Assembly: GCA_910586615.1 (NCBI GenBank)
Contig: CAJUJP010000019.1
Coordinates: 3,100 to 67,099 of the forward strand
Source of the DNA: an uncultured Lachnospiraceae bacterium
Lineage (GTDB): Bacteria; Bacillota; Clostridia; Lachnospirales; Lachnospiraceae
Length of the DNA: 64,000 nt
Reading direction: 5' to 3'
Part shown: one piece after another, positions 1-8,351 of the stretch
How positions within the stretch are numbered: the first letter of the stretch is position 1
Layout: each line of letters opens with the position of its first letter
The notes under the pieces: model-generated
Seen by the model: only the letters and a program-made list of their open reading frames with translations
Told to the model about the DNA's origin: nothing
Database searches by the model: none
Made by a program: the position numbers and the translations under genes

Positions 1-1338
1 GGAGCGGAGCCGCTGTACTACCTGCTGGAAGGCACCATGTTCCGCTCGCCGGTGTATATTAACTTCTTCGGTATACCGGTGATCTCGGTGGATTATACCG
101 GAACGGTGATACCGGTGATCCTTGCGGTGTGGTTTGCTTCAAAATGTGAGAAATTTTTCAGCAAATATATACCGGATCTGGTGAAGTTCTTCTTTGTGCC
201 GATGCTGACGCTGCTTGTGACGATACCGGTTTCCATGCTGTTTCTGGGGCCTGTGGCAACCTTCGGTTCCACTTTAATATCGGAGTTTACACTGGCGATC
301 CGCGGTTTCAGCCCGACGCTGGCAGGAGCGGTCGTGGGACTGACCTGGCAGATCCTCGTGATTTTCGGTATGCACTGGGGTTTTATACCGGTTTATATCA
401 ACAATGTGCAGACGTTGGGATATGACAACGTGATGATGCCGTTTTTCGCCTGCACCTTTGCGACATCGGCAGTGGTACTGGCAATGTTTTTCAAGACAAA
501 GGACAAAAAGCTGAAGGAGATGGCGATTCCGAATTTTATCTCTGGTATCTTCGGTGTGACGGAACCGGCAATATACGGTATTTTGCTGCCGAAGAAGAAG
601 CCTTTTATCATTAGCTGCATCGCGGGCGGTATCGGCGGTGCGTTTTACGGTTACTTTAACTTCAAGAAGTTTATTCTGGGAGGCATGGGAATCTTTGAAC
701 TGCCCAATATGATGAATCCGGACGGCAGCATGGGAAATATACTGGTAGCTTTTGCGGGAATCGGGATTTCCATGGCGGCAGGATTTTTACTGACCATGTT
801 CTTTTATAAAGAGGATGGGGTTGAAAAAGCAGAGATGGGGGAATCTGCTATAACGCAGCAGGCGGATTCCGCCGCCCCGATAACGATCGCAAGCCCCCTG
901 GTGGGAAAGACGATCAGACTGGAAGATGTAGAGGATGAAGCATTTTCCTCCGGCATTCTCGGAAAAGGAATTGCCGTTATGCCGGAAGTGGGCGTGTTGT
1001 ACGCACCGGCGGACGGTACCATTTCAGCCTTCTTTCCCACCGGCCACGCCATCGGCATGACAACGGATAAGGGCGCCGAACTGCTGATGCATGTGGGCAT
1101 GGATACGGTACAGCTTAACGGAAAAGGTTTTACGCCTCTTGCAGCTGCCGGCGACAGGGTGAAAAAAGGACAGAAGCTTCTGGAGTTTGACATGGATCTG
1201 ATCAAAGCGGCGGGATATTCGCTGGTTACGCCGGTGCTTGTGACAAATGCCGATGAGATCGGCGAGGTGTTCCCGGCAGAGGCCGGAAAACAGATTCAGG
1301 CAGGAGATGGACTGATCGGTGTGGGCGCATGTATGTAA
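1..1338 (+). CDS. PTS beta-glucoside transporter EIIC-EIIA part (5' end outside window)
   Basis: This is the C-terminal part of a beta-glucoside-type phosphotransferase permease, which imports and phosphorylates aryl-beta-glucosides or cellobiose at the membrane. The frame is open from the first base, so the EIIB domain and first part of EIIC lie upstream of the window. Roughly the first 270 residues are hydrophobic EIIC segments. A linker follows, then a glucose-type EIIA domain with the phosphorylatable His in LLMHVGMDTV and the KKGQKLLEFD block. The EIIA domain fused at the C-terminus (BCA order) is typical of BglF/BglP relatives. The gene precedes a GH1 6-phospho-beta-glucosidase by 31 bases, so the two very likely form one operon. 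The substrate is inferred from this pairing, not from the transporter sequence itself. Confidence 0.93.
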   Translation, partial: GAEPLYYLLEGTMFRSPVYINFFGIPVISVDYTGTVIPVILAVWFASKCEKFFSKYIPDLVKFFFVPMLTLLVTIPVSMLFLGPVATFGSTLISEFTLAIRGFSPTLAGAVVGLTWQILVIFGMHWGFIPVYINNVQTLGYDNVMMPFFACTFATSAVVLAMFFKTKDKKLKEMAIPNFISGIFGVTEPAIYGILLPKKKPFIISCIAGGIGGAFYGYFNFKKFILGGMGIFELPNMMNPDGSMGNILVAFAGIGISMAAGFLLTMFFYKEDGVEKAEMGESAITQQADSAAPITIASPLVGKTIRLEDVEDEAFSSGILGKGIAVMPEVGVLYAPADGTISAFFPTGHAIGMTTDKGAELLMHVGMDTVQLNGKGFTPLAAAGDRVKKGQKLLEFDMDLIKAAGYSLVTPVLVTNADEIGEVFPAEAGKQIQAGDGLIGVGACM

Positions 1339-1369
1339 AGATGGAAATGAAAGGAAAGGATAGAAGATC

Positions 1370-2785
1370 ATGCGAAGAGATTTTTTATGGGGCGGCGCTA
1401 CGGCGGCGAATCAGTGTGAAGGTGGTTTTCGGGAAGGCGGACGGGGCATGGCGATCGTGGATGTCATTCCTCACGGCGTATATCGCATGCCGGTCATGAA
1501 CGGAACCATGGATTACAGAGATCTGCCTGAGGATACCCATTATCCGGGCAGGGAAGCCATAGATATGTATGGACACTATAAAGAGGATATTGCGCTGTTT
1601 GCGGAGATGGGATTTCAGTGTTACCGGTTTTCCTTTTCCTGGTCAAGACTCTTTCCGACAGGAGAGGAGGCGGAGCCGAACCGGGAAGGGCTGCGGTTTT
1701 ATGATGATATGGTGAACGAGCTTTTGCACTATGGGATCGAGCCGGTAGTGACGCTCTGCCATTTCGATGCACCGCTTTTTCTTGTGGAGAAATACGGTTC
1801 CTGGAAGAGCCGGAAGATGATAGACAGCTTTTTAAGATACTGTGATACGGTGTTCCGGCATTTTAAGGGAAGAGTTCGATACTGGATCACTTTTAACGAG
1901 ATCAATATGCTGATGCATCTGCCCTTTATGGGGGCGGGGATCCGTTTAAAAGAAGGGGAAGACGAACTGCAGGTGAAATATCAGGCGGCGCACCATGAAC
2001 TGGTGGCTTCGGCGCTGGCGGTAAAGCTGGCGCGGGAGATCAGTCCGGAATTTCAGGTAGGCTGTATGCTGGCGGCGGGCAGTGTGTATCCCTATAGCTG
2101 TAATCCCACGGATGTCTGGGAGAGTATGAAAAAGGACAGGGCAAACTACTTTTTCATCGATGTGCAGGCCAGGGGGGAATATCCCGAGTATGCAAAAAAA
2201 TACATGATACGGCAGGGCATAGAACTTGAGATAACGGTTGAAGATACGGAGATTTTAAAAGAAAATACAGTGGACTTTATCTCTCTTTCTTACTATAACA
2301 GCCGATGTGTGCGATCAGACGGCAAAGGGGAGGCATCAGGCGGAAATGTCTTCGCTTCGGCAAAAAATCCTTATCTGGAATGCAGCCAGTGGGGATGGCC
2401 CATTGATCCCATGGGATTCCGCATTACCCTGAACGCGTTGTACGACCGCTATCAAAAGCCCCTGTTTGTGGTGGAAAACGGGATTGGTGCAGTGGATGCG
2501 GTAAAAGAGGATGGAAGTATTGACGACGATTACCGGATCGATTACTTAAGGTCCCATATCCGGGCAATGATGGAGGCGGCGGATGAGGATGGCGTGGATA
2601 TCATGGGTTATACTCCATGGGGCTGTATCGATCTGGTCAGCGCAACGACGGGGGAGATGTCCAAGCGCTACGGGCTCATTTATGTGGATAAGGATGATGA
2701 TGGAAAAGGGACGTTAAACCGCGTGCGGAAGAAATCTTTCTATTGGTATAAAGAAGTGATCGCCTCGAATGGGGAGAGACTTTGA
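1370..2785 (+). CDS. 6-phospho-beta-glucosidase, glycoside hydrolase family 1
   Basis: A 471-residue GH1 enzyme that hydrolyses the phosphorylated beta-glucoside delivered by the upstream PTS, in the cytoplasm. The family hallmarks are visible: N-terminal FLWGGATAANQCEG, the acid/base Glu177 in TFNEIN, and the nucleophile Glu369 in VVENG. The C-terminal GLIYVDKDDDGKGTLNRVRKKS block is the usual phosphate-recognition end of 6-phospho-glycosidases. Length is normal for the family (about 470). The ATG at 1370 is 31 bases after the permease stop, and an AAGGA ribosome site lies about 10 bases upstream. A rho-independent terminator follows at 2843. I see no antiterminator gene or RAT site inside the window; any would lie upstream. 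Confidence 0.95.
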   Translation: MRRDFLWGGATAANQCEGGFREGGRGMAIVDVIPHGVYRMPVMNGTMDYRDLPEDTHYPGREAIDMYGHYKEDIALFAEMGFQCYRFSFSWSRLFPTGEEAEPNREGLRFYDDMVNELLHYGIEPVVTLCHFDAPLFLVEKYGSWKSRKMIDSFLRYCDTVFRHFKGRVRYWITFNEINMLMHLPFMGAGIRLKEGEDELQVKYQAAHHELVASALAVKLAREISPEFQVGCMLAAGSVYPYSCNPTDVWESMKKDRANYFFIDVQARGEYPEYAKKYMIRQGIELEITVEDTEILKENTVDFISLSYYNSRCVRSDGKGEASGGNVFASAKNPYLECSQWGWPIDPMGFRITLNALYDRYQKPLFVVENGIGAVDAVKEDGSIDDDYRIDYLRSHIRAMMEAADEDGVDIMGYTPWGCIDLVSATTGEMSKRYGLIYVDKDDDGKGTLNRVRKKSFYWYKEVIASNGERL

Positions 2786-2842
2786 GGAGAGAAGGGATAG
2801 GGCATCGCATTATAAGTAAACGACGAAGCGGAAGTACAAAAC

Positions 2843-2876
2843 AGCAGCTTTGCTAAAATCAAAGCTGCTATATTTT
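2843..2876 (+). terminator. Rho-independent terminator after the beta-glucoside operon
   Basis: AGCAGCTTTG (2843-2852) pairs perfectly with CAAAGCTGCT (2860-2869) around a 7-base loop, followed by a T-rich tail. It closes the PTS/glucosidase operon and also lies just beyond the end of the decayed regulator on the minus strand. Confidence 0.8.
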
Positions 2877-2882
2877 GCAGAA

Positions 2883-3122
2883 TCAGAGCAGTTTTCTTAC
2901 GGCATTGTCATAAAAGCGGAAATAATCCGGGCGGTGCCGCGACTGGGTATACTCGAACATGACGCTGTCGCTGTTATAGGTCTGGCTGCTGACAACGGCC
3001 ATGCAGTTATAGTCTTCCGGGGAATTATGAAGGCAGGCAGTGACTTCCCAGAGAGGAGCGCTGCAGAATGGAACCATATGAAGTTCTGGTTCTGGGAAAT
3101 ATAAAATGGCAGGCAGGGTCAA
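2883..3122 (-). pseudogene. Remnant of a GntR-family regulator (UTRA domain C-terminus)
   Basis: The last 50 or so codons before the stop at 2883 read like the end of a UTRA effector-binding domain: a hydrophobic strand with MAVVSSQTYNSD, then VMFEYTQSRHRPDYFRF, the place where UTRA proteins carry their conserved E-Y-S-x-S-x-x-R-x-D-x-F motif. No winged-helix part and no credible start are found upstream, so this is the tail of a deleted gene. GntR/UTRA repressors commonly control PTS/6-phospho-glucosidase operons, so it may once have regulated the operon at 1-2785; that link is inference. The first part of the open frame (about 3040-3122) has no recognisable similarity. Confidence 0.5.
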
Positions 3123-3125
3123 AAG

Positions 3126-3245
3126 TCATGAAACGCGGAACGGGACGAGCGGGGAAGTTTTCTTAGAGCCTGCGTTGGAGCAGAAGGTGTCAAAATTAAC
3201 CTTGTCTTTTTCGTCTACTCTTGCGGCTAAGGTAGAAAGTGCCAT
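3126..3245 (-). pseudogene. Truncated RelB/DinJ-type antitoxin remnant
   Basis: Starting at the ATG at 3245 the minus strand encodes 39 residues. The first 26, MALSTLAARVDEKDKVNFD and the following TFCSNAG, match the ribbon-helix-helix start of Firmicutes RelB/DinJ antitoxins. The frame then diverges and stops at 3126, so the dimer and toxin-binding part is lost. No RelE/YafQ toxin is visible nearby. The ORF is shorter than the usual gene-finding cutoff and sits in a short zone of regulator debris with the UTRA fragment. It could still make a short DNA-binding peptide, but decay is the simpler reading. Confidence 0.5.
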
Positions 3246-3364
3246 AGATATGTCTTCTTTATTATATAATTTTTCTCTCAATTTTACCGATATAAATTCT
3301 GCAACGGTATGTTTGTGAGGAAAGGTTATGCGGGCGCGAAAATCAAAGTGTATGGATTTGTAAA

Positions 3365-3406
3365 TAATACCGTGATGCCGCGTTATAATCAGCCGTCACG
3401 GTATTA
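3365..3406. promoter_or_regulatory. Palindrome flanking a TATAAT box
   Basis: TAATACCGTGA (3365-3375) and its exact complement TCACGGTATTA (3396-3406) are separated by 20 bases that contain TATAAT (3384-3389). The arms therefore bracket a likely -10 element upstream of the gene at 3426, which suggests an operator. No T-run follows, so a terminator is unlikely. No well-placed -35 was found. Confidence 0.45.
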
Positions 3407-3425
3407 CATAATAAGGAGGTATGGT

Positions 3426-4481
3426 ATGGATACGGGGAATAACATCAAAAATATTCAGGAGATACGTTTCTATCGGTATGATGAATTGTCGCCGGAAATG
3501 AAAGAGAAAGCGGATCGGATTTTGCAGGATGCGAAGCCTGGATTTACAGACACTTTTACCAGAAGTGACCTTTCACAGGTTGCTTATGAAAATTATGTTG
3601 ATTGCCGCATTGTTACAGGAATGCCCAAAAGTGTATTTGGGGATCAGTTCGGATATGACATGCAGCATGAAATTGGGGACTGTATGTCAGATTTCTATGC
3701 CGGGAAGATCAGTCAGGATGATGTGCGGGCATTCTTCGAGAAGTGCTGCTCCTCTATGCGCTCTTACAGAACACAACGAAATCAAACTACCGGGATGAAT
3801 CCAGAGGCTAACCGACAGATTGTAGGACAGGTGTATGAAATATTTGCAAAAGAGAACCAGAGAGCAGCGCGCCATGCGAATTATCAGGAAGGGGAAGCGC
3901 TCAACAGTAAGTATGGCGGGAAACGGCTGGACTGGGTTTATTATAATTCGGATTATTATTATAAATGTGTCGACGGAAATAATATGCTGAGAGGGATACT
4001 GAGTGATTTCGCAGAGCAGTGGGAACTTCCGGCGCTTGACCCGGATGAAATCGAGGCCAATTCTTGTTTTACTGTGGATGGTGGATTTGATTTTAACAGT
4101 GGGTGGAATTTTCAGTTTCGAAATCAGGCGGGAAGGGCAAGCATGGCAGATGAGTCAGTGGAACCTCCCAGAGATTTTAAGCTTTTTTATAAAGAGAATT
4201 TTTCCATGGATATGGTCTATTCCGGAGAGAAGGGATATTTGTCAGTCACGATGGACGGGCGGGAATATGTCAGAGAAATTCCTTTTTATGTATCCAAGGA
4301 CGGGAGTCTTAAGGGACAGATCTATTCTCTGCAGGATTTACTGACGGAAAGCCTAAAGGACTCGGGCAATGGTCAGGACTATGGTCGCTTTCTGAACAGT
4401 ATCGCTCTGTTTACAAGGTGGTATTCAACTTGTAGCGGCATCAATAATATATTTGGAAATTATATACCCAGATGGGAGTAG
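3426..4481 (+). CDS. Protein of unknown function, 351 aa
   Basis: Function unknown. The start at 3426 is chosen because GGAGG lies 7 bases upstream; the open frame extends further up without a better site. The N-terminal FYRYDELSPEMKEKADRIL resembles the opening of a group of uncharacterised phage or plasmid proteins that share a Y-x-E-L-S/D-x-E-x-K-x-K-A motif, but I cannot name a domain. The rest is soluble, rich in Tyr/Asp/Asn and has no transmembrane segment or signal peptide. The gene stands alone, between a palindromic regulatory site and a terminator shared with the convergent genes at 4579-5538. Its A+T-rich composition fits the accessory, partly decayed neighbourhood. Confidence 0.7.
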   Translation: MDTGNNIKNIQEIRFYRYDELSPEMKEKADRILQDAKPGFTDTFTRSDLSQVAYENYVDCRIVTGMPKSVFGDQFGYDMQHEIGDCMSDFYAGKISQDDVRAFFEKCCSSMRSYRTQRNQTTGMNPEANRQIVGQVYEIFAKENQRAARHANYQEGEALNSKYGGKRLDWVYYNSDYYYKCVDGNNMLRGILSDFAEQWELPALDPDEIEANSCFTVDGGFDFNSGWNFQFRNQAGRASMADESVEPPRDFKLFYKENFSMDMVYSGEKGYLSVTMDGREYVREIPFYVSKDGSLKGQIYSLQDLLTESLKDSGNGQDYGRFLNSIALFTRWYSTCSGINNIFGNYIPRWE

Positions 4482-4525
4482 GAGTATATTATTATTTGAT
4501 GGTTACGGAGTATAAACACTGTATT

Positions 4526-4575
4526 CACCCGGCTTGTTTTTCGGATATGTTCTGCAATCAGGCCGGGTGGTTTGA
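4526..4575. terminator. Bidirectional terminator between convergent genes
   Basis: CACCCGGC (4526-4533) pairs with GCCGGGTG (4562-4569), with further TTG/CA pairing inside the stem and T-rich sequence on the right. It lies between the plus-strand gene ending at 4481 and the minus-strand gene ending at 4579. Confidence 0.6.
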
Positions 4576-4578
4576 TTT

Positions 4579-5046
4579 TTATGGCGTTAGCTCATTTGGT
4601 AAAAATTTCATGATGTACGAAACGCTTTCTTCAGTTATAGTCAGCAAAAATGCCATGTATCTGCATTTTTGATAGCGTTCCTGGTCCATGATGAAGTCAT
4701 AGCCCATAACACATTTAGGATTGCAGTCATCGGGATTCACAAGGCGTTTGCAGACAGACGCTTTTGCAATTTCCTTTTTCATCTTTGTCGGAAGCGTGTC
4801 CAAAAATTCCATATACTCATTAAGACGCTGCGGGTGAATTCTGATCTTTATTCCCGTTTTTCTGCAGACAAAAGTAGCCAGGGTCCTTTTTGCATCTTGA
4901 AAAAGGTAGGAAACTGTGAAGCCGCTTTTGGCAGTTTTTATTTCACGTTTGCAGTTATGATCTAAAAGAAAGTTGTTTATATCTTCAATAAAATTTCTGC
5001 TTGAACCTGTAATTTCTAAAAATTCATCATAATATTGATCTGTCAT
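4579..5046 (-). CDS. Protein of unknown function, 155 aa (possible DNA- or RNA-binding)
   Basis: Function unknown. I start it at 5046, where ATG overlaps the TGA of the upstream AraC-effector ORF (ATGA) and a GGGGG ribosome site sits just upstream; this coupling argues the gene was co-expressed with the regulator. The protein is soluble, with an N-terminal acidic helix (DQYYDEFLEITG), a strand-rich centre with a basic KIRIHPQRLNEYMEFLDTLP stretch, and several Cys (CKRLVNP, CNPKCVMGYDF, CRY) that could form a metal site. In AraC/GyrI-type operons the downstream gene is often an uncharacterised small protein of this sort. Confidence 0.65.
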   Translation of the reverse strand: MTDQYYDEFLEITGSSRNFIEDINNFLLDHNCKREIKTAKSGFTVSYLFQDAKRTLATFVCRKTGIKIRIHPQRLNEYMEFLDTLPTKMKKEIAKASVCKRLVNPDDCNPKCVMGYDFIMDQERYQKCRYMAFLLTITEESVSYIMKFLPNELTP

Positions 5047-5538
5047 ATGAATCCCCCGGCAGGGGTTTCGGTCGGAAGCCATTCTCTGATAATGCGTTGT
5101 TCTAATTCCTGGATTGAAATACCTGTACCAGCGCCGCTAAAAACAGCCCATGTGCAGGCAGGAATAACATATTCATCTAAGGAACTGTCGGCATCAATAG
5201 ATGAAGATACAGCTATGAAATATCGCCAGTCTTCGTTGTCATTGCAAACACTTACGCCCAGAACGCCCATAGGCTGATTATTCATCAACGGTGTAATTTT
5301 TTCAAATGTGCCGTTCATTGCAGCGTTTTGCCACATTTGCGGCACGGTTTTGAAATTATTTTCCAGTTCTTTATCCAACGGGCAGGATACACCCACAATA
5401 CGAAAGGAATCTTTAACTTCAATTCGATAATTCAATTCCTCTGCACCTGTGATCGTTATTTTAAAGCTGATGGGGGATAAGACTAAGATGTTCCTCAATA
5501 TAGGAAATTGTTTTATCCAGTCTTTCGATCCATTCCAT
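5043..5538 (-). pseudogene. AraC-family regulator with deleted DNA-binding domain
   Basis: A good ribosome site (AGGAGG at 5547-5552) and ATG at 5538 begin MEWIERLDKTISYIEEHL, the typical N-terminus of AraC-type activators with a GyrI-like effector domain. After about 19 residues the frame breaks and hits a stop. In another frame, from about 5498, the effector-binding domain runs intact: SPISFKITITGAEELNYRIE, FRIVGVSCPL, and WAVFSGAGTGISIQELEQRI, to the stop at 5043. About 100 residues, both helix-turn-helix motifs and the linker, are missing. The effector domain may still be translated from an internal start, which would give a free GyrI-like small-molecule-binding protein of about 150 residues. 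Loss of function as an activator is near certain. Confidence 0.75.
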
Positions 5539-5978
5539 TTCTTTTGCCTCCTTTTTGGTGACTATTATACTTTTTCAGATTGCTTACGGCCTCTCTTTTC
5601 ATGCACAAAAAAGAGAGTATGAGAAGTTATATTTGCTTTTTGTTTGATTGTATAAACGGGTCTTGTATTACTGGTGCAATTATACTCGTATATCCGAACA
5701 AAATCAAGCGTCATATTATGAATTGTTCTGGCAGGCTATATAGATGATTTGAATTTGAAAATCTATATAGTCTGTATGGCCATCGCATTATAAAAATATT
5801 CGGTACTCTTTTTTCTAATATAAATATGCACAGATTATGTGTATAAAAAATATTGCCATACCAAACATACGTAGCTTATATGTATAAAAAATGTTGACAC
5901 ACTGTAGTCGATATGATAAAGTGTAAATGACTATTAAAAATAGTCTACAAACAAATTATTTTACAACAGAAGATGTAT
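5539..5978. other. A+T-rich non-coding region of 440 bases
   Basis: No gene is visible here. The stretch holds the promoter of the AraC remnant (5679-5707, minus strand) and short A+T-rich repeats of the type tgtataaaaaatattg / tgtataaaaaatgttga near 5840-5900. A TTGACA at 5894 has no well-spaced -10. The right end is the border of the MITE-like element. Confidence 0.5.
5679..5707 (-). promoter_or_regulatory. SigA-type promoter of the AraC remnant
   Basis: On the minus strand TTGATT (5702-5707) is followed after 17 bases by TATAAT (5679-5684). It points at the gene starting at 5538, with a leader of about 130 bases. Confidence 0.6.
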
Positions 5979-6143
5979 CTAGTACAACGAATAATTAATT
6001 TCTGATACATTGGCGCAGAATGATTATTTCATATGCAAGGCGGAGGAATGAGGCGTAGCGGTGGCTACGTCGATTGACAACAACGAAGCAGATGAAAAAT
6101 CAGGCAAGTCAATGTGTCAGTTAATTAATATTCATTGTACTAG
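5979..6143. mobile_element. MITE-like element with 34-bp imperfect terminal inverted repeats
   Basis: The left end CTAGTACAA..CTGATACATTG (5979-6012) is matched, inverted, by CAATGTGTCAG..TTGTACTAG (6110-6143). About 27 of 34 positions pair, the outer 9 and inner 11 nearly perfectly. The 97-bp interior has no ORF and carries a small hairpin (GTAGC-GGTG-GCTAC) inside a conspicuous purine-rich block (GCAAGGCGGAGGAATGAGG). Size, terminal repeats and lack of coding fit a miniature inverted-repeat transposable element or a mobile repeat. It ends 35 bases before the start of the next gene, so it now forms that gene's upstream region. No flanking target duplication is obvious. Confidence 0.65.
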
Positions 6144-6178
6144 CATTGAAAAACGGTAAGAGGAAAGGATGCAGGCAA

Positions 6179-6811
6179 ATGGGAAAACGATGGAAGAGGA
6201 TACTTATGTCGTATATTATCATGATGGGTCTTTTTTGTATTACGTTAGCGGTCAGCGCCAAAGACAGGGGGATCGGTTTAGGCATTCCGGCAGAAAAGGG
6301 GCTGGCCGTTGTGAACACTGATTTTCATCATGCCAGAATCATACCGGTCAATTCTACGGCCGATGACGTGCTTGAAGAAGCGGGGCAGCAGAGGTGGTAT
6401 GCATTCGCATCAGACGAGGGCAGGCTGACGCTGGAATTAAGTTTTGATGATTCACGGGAAGTTGATTATGCCATGTATTTATATCGATATGACAGTGAGC
6501 GGGGGCGTATTACGATGATTGACCGGATGTCATCATCTGAAAATGCAAAGAATGTTGTATGCGCGGTCGAGACGGGGATTTATTTTGCGGCAGTCAGCGG
6601 TGCTTTCGAGTATGATGCGGAGCATCCCTACACGCTGGAAGTCACTTTATCTGATAACGAAAAATATGGAGCGGTCGATGAAATACAGGATACATATGCC
6701 TGGACTTCCTTAAACTTTAACATAACGGGTACGGTGGATCTTAATTTGGTCTTGCTGGCCTGCGGGCTTATCATACAGAGGCAGGAGGACAAAAAAGCAG
6801 CCACGCGGTAA
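6179..6811 (+). CDS. Small secreted protein with PPC-like beta-sandwich
   Basis: A 210-residue protein with an N-terminal signal segment (KRWKRILMSYIIMMGLFCITLAVSA). The ATG at 6179 is preferred because AGGAAAGG lies about 10 bases upstream; the TTG at 6146 would put the signal segment inside the protein. Residues about 55-165 (QRWYAFASDEGRLTLELSF, YAMYLYRYDS, TGIYFAAVSGAFEYDAEHPY, YTLEVTLSD) resemble a bacterial pre-peptidase C-terminal (PPC) beta-sandwich. That assignment is tentative. The C-terminus has a further hydrophobic stretch (VDLNLVLLACGLIIQ) that may anchor it. The MITE-like element directly upstream has probably replaced the native promoter. A terminator overlaps the last codons. 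Confidence 0.6.
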   Translation: MGKRWKRILMSYIIMMGLFCITLAVSAKDRGIGLGIPAEKGLAVVNTDFHHARIIPVNSTADDVLEEAGQQRWYAFASDEGRLTLELSFDDSREVDYAMYLYRYDSERGRITMIDRMSSSENAKNVVCAVETGIYFAAVSGAFEYDAEHPYTLEVTLSDNEKYGAVDEIQDTYAWTSLNFNITGTVDLNLVLLACGLIIQRQEDKKAATR

Positions 6812-6825
6812 GGCTGGCTGCTTTT
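6793..6825 (+). terminator. Terminator overlapping the 3' end of the secreted-protein gene
   Basis: AAAAGCAGCC (6793-6802) pairs with GGCTGCTTTT (6816-6825). The stem covers the last codons and the stop codon of the gene ending at 6811. It may also act on minus-strand readthrough. Confidence 0.7.
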
Positions 6826-6919
6826 CTGTCAATCTAGCTTCCTATAGTATGCCGGTAGTATACCGGACATTTTACTTTTCACAACGGATCCGGCCTGCAA
6901 TACGAGGAGTGCCAGCATA

Positions 6920-8167
6920 TTACAAATTGCGCCGGCAGTAGGTGCGTACCGTCAGCCAGAGGAAAAGCGGGATCTCCACAGCCGGAACGGTGAGAAGCAG
7001 CCAGGGAGTCCACACCGTGGCGGGTCCTATTTTCAGAAATTCAAAATAGCTGGTCAGGGCGTAGACAAAAGCATTGGTGCCGCCCAGGCCGCCGGAGGGC
7101 AGCAAAATTCGCAAGTAGGCTGAGAAACTGCTTCCGGTCATGGTGTACAGGATGGAGGGCAGCAGGCAGAACATGATGGAAAGTCCTGTGGCGATAGTCG
7201 TGTTTTTGCAGGCAGATGACAGGAACAGGGTAAAGCTCACACATGAGAGCAGTGCCACGAAACCCGCAAGCATGATCAGATTCTGCATTCCGCCGACGTC
7301 AAGGGGCAGCAGAGTGGCTGCCGAGAAGAGGATCTGGATGGAAGTACGCCGGCATTCCCACCCGAAAAGGCTGTTGGAAATGACCATAAAGACAGTCATG
7401 CACAGCGTAAATGCGGCAATGCTGATGGGGATGGCACAGAGGATTTTTATGAATGCCAGTGTACGTCTGCCGTATTTCGTGCTGCGCAGGATGTCATCGG
7501 CTCCGGTCTGGTATTCACTGCAGAATAGCGGTGTTGTGACCATGACACACAGGAACATGAGGAGAAAAAGATACATCCCTACATACTCTGTCATATTCGT
7601 ATTGTAGCCCGGATAATAGTAAAAAGGCCCCTGTACCTTGTCATACATTTTGCCGGCAATCTTCTTTACTGCCGGATTGTCTCTGTATTCCAGATTCATC
7701 AGATCGGTCACATGGGTGCGGCAGCGGTCATAAAAATTCAAGGCATCCGCTTCTGTGATCTGCGCATATTCAGGCGCTATTCCGGTTTCGGAATCCGCCA
7801 TGATTTCAAGCAGTCTGGTGACCATCGCCATCCAGGGTAGAATTTCGTTGTTATGCACATTGAGCGGGAATTCGCCGCTGTAGAAATCTCCGTAGGCTGT
7901 AAGACAGCGCTGATAAACGGCCAGCCCGGCAGCCAGTTTTTCAGGAGTAACCTCTCCGGCGTTAGGACTTTGCAGGTCTTTTTTGACAGCCAGTGCTTCT
8001 CTGCCGTTCAGGGTGATTTTCTGTCCGTTTTCTTCATAGGAAAAACGTTCGAAAGTGACGGGCACATAGGCCATAAACACAGACAGGATCAAAGCGCCTG
8101 CCAGAAAAAGCAGGGAACTTCTGGTCTGCAGGATCCGTTTCATTTCTTTTTTCCATAATCTGAACAT
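6920..8167 (-). CDS. ABC-2 type transporter permease
   Basis: A 415-residue membrane permease, the last gene of the minus-strand operon that begins with the ECF sigma factor. One membrane helix lies near the N-terminus (SSLLFLAGALILSVFMAYV). A long extracytoplasmic loop of about 150 residues follows, then five or more helices (MYLFLLMFLCVMVTTPLF, IPISIAAFTLCMTVFMVI, and others). This is the ABC-2 layout seen in BcrB/CcmB-like lipid or peptide exporters. GGAGC lies 9 bases before the ATG. A 184-base gap separates it from the ATPase gene. Substrate cannot be read from the sequence; efflux of an antimicrobial or a membrane-stress function is plausible from the sigma-factor context. Confidence 0.8.
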   Translation of the reverse strand: MFRLWKKEMKRILQTRSSLLFLAGALILSVFMAYVPVTFERFSYEENGQKITLNGREALAVKKDLQSPNAGEVTPEKLAAGLAVYQRCLTAYGDFYSGEFPLNVHNNEILPWMAMVTRLLEIMADSETGIAPEYAQITEADALNFYDRCRTHVTDLMNLEYRDNPAVKKIAGKMYDKVQGPFYYYPGYNTNMTEYVGMYLFLLMFLCVMVTTPLFCSEYQTGADDILRSTKYGRRTLAFIKILCAIPISIAAFTLCMTVFMVISNSLFGWECRRTSIQILFSAATLLPLDVGGMQNLIMLAGFVALLSCVSFTLFLSSACKNTTIATGLSIMFCLLPSILYTMTGSSFSAYLRILLPSGGLGGTNAFVYALTSYFEFLKIGPATVWTPWLLLTVPAVEIPLFLWLTVRTYCRRNL

Positions 8168-8351
8168 AGTGTGTAATGCTCCTTTACTGAATATTGTTGA
8201 CAGGATGTAAATACTTTCAAATGCAGTACTGCCAGGTTAACGACATAAAAAACTCGCTTAATGACTTGCAAAAGCTCCCGTATATGACTTTTCAGGAGTC
8301 GGAAGCAGAAATTTGTCATGGCGTTTACTATAAGTTCATGCTTTTACAATT

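Noticed and set aside
2850..3104. 84-codon plus-strand frame after the glucosidase gene
   Set aside because: It begins in the terminator stem and is antisense to the better-supported UTRA fragment.
5894..5917. TTGACA ... TATGAT promoter in the intergenic region
   Set aside because: The spacing is only 12 bases, too short for a SigA promoter.
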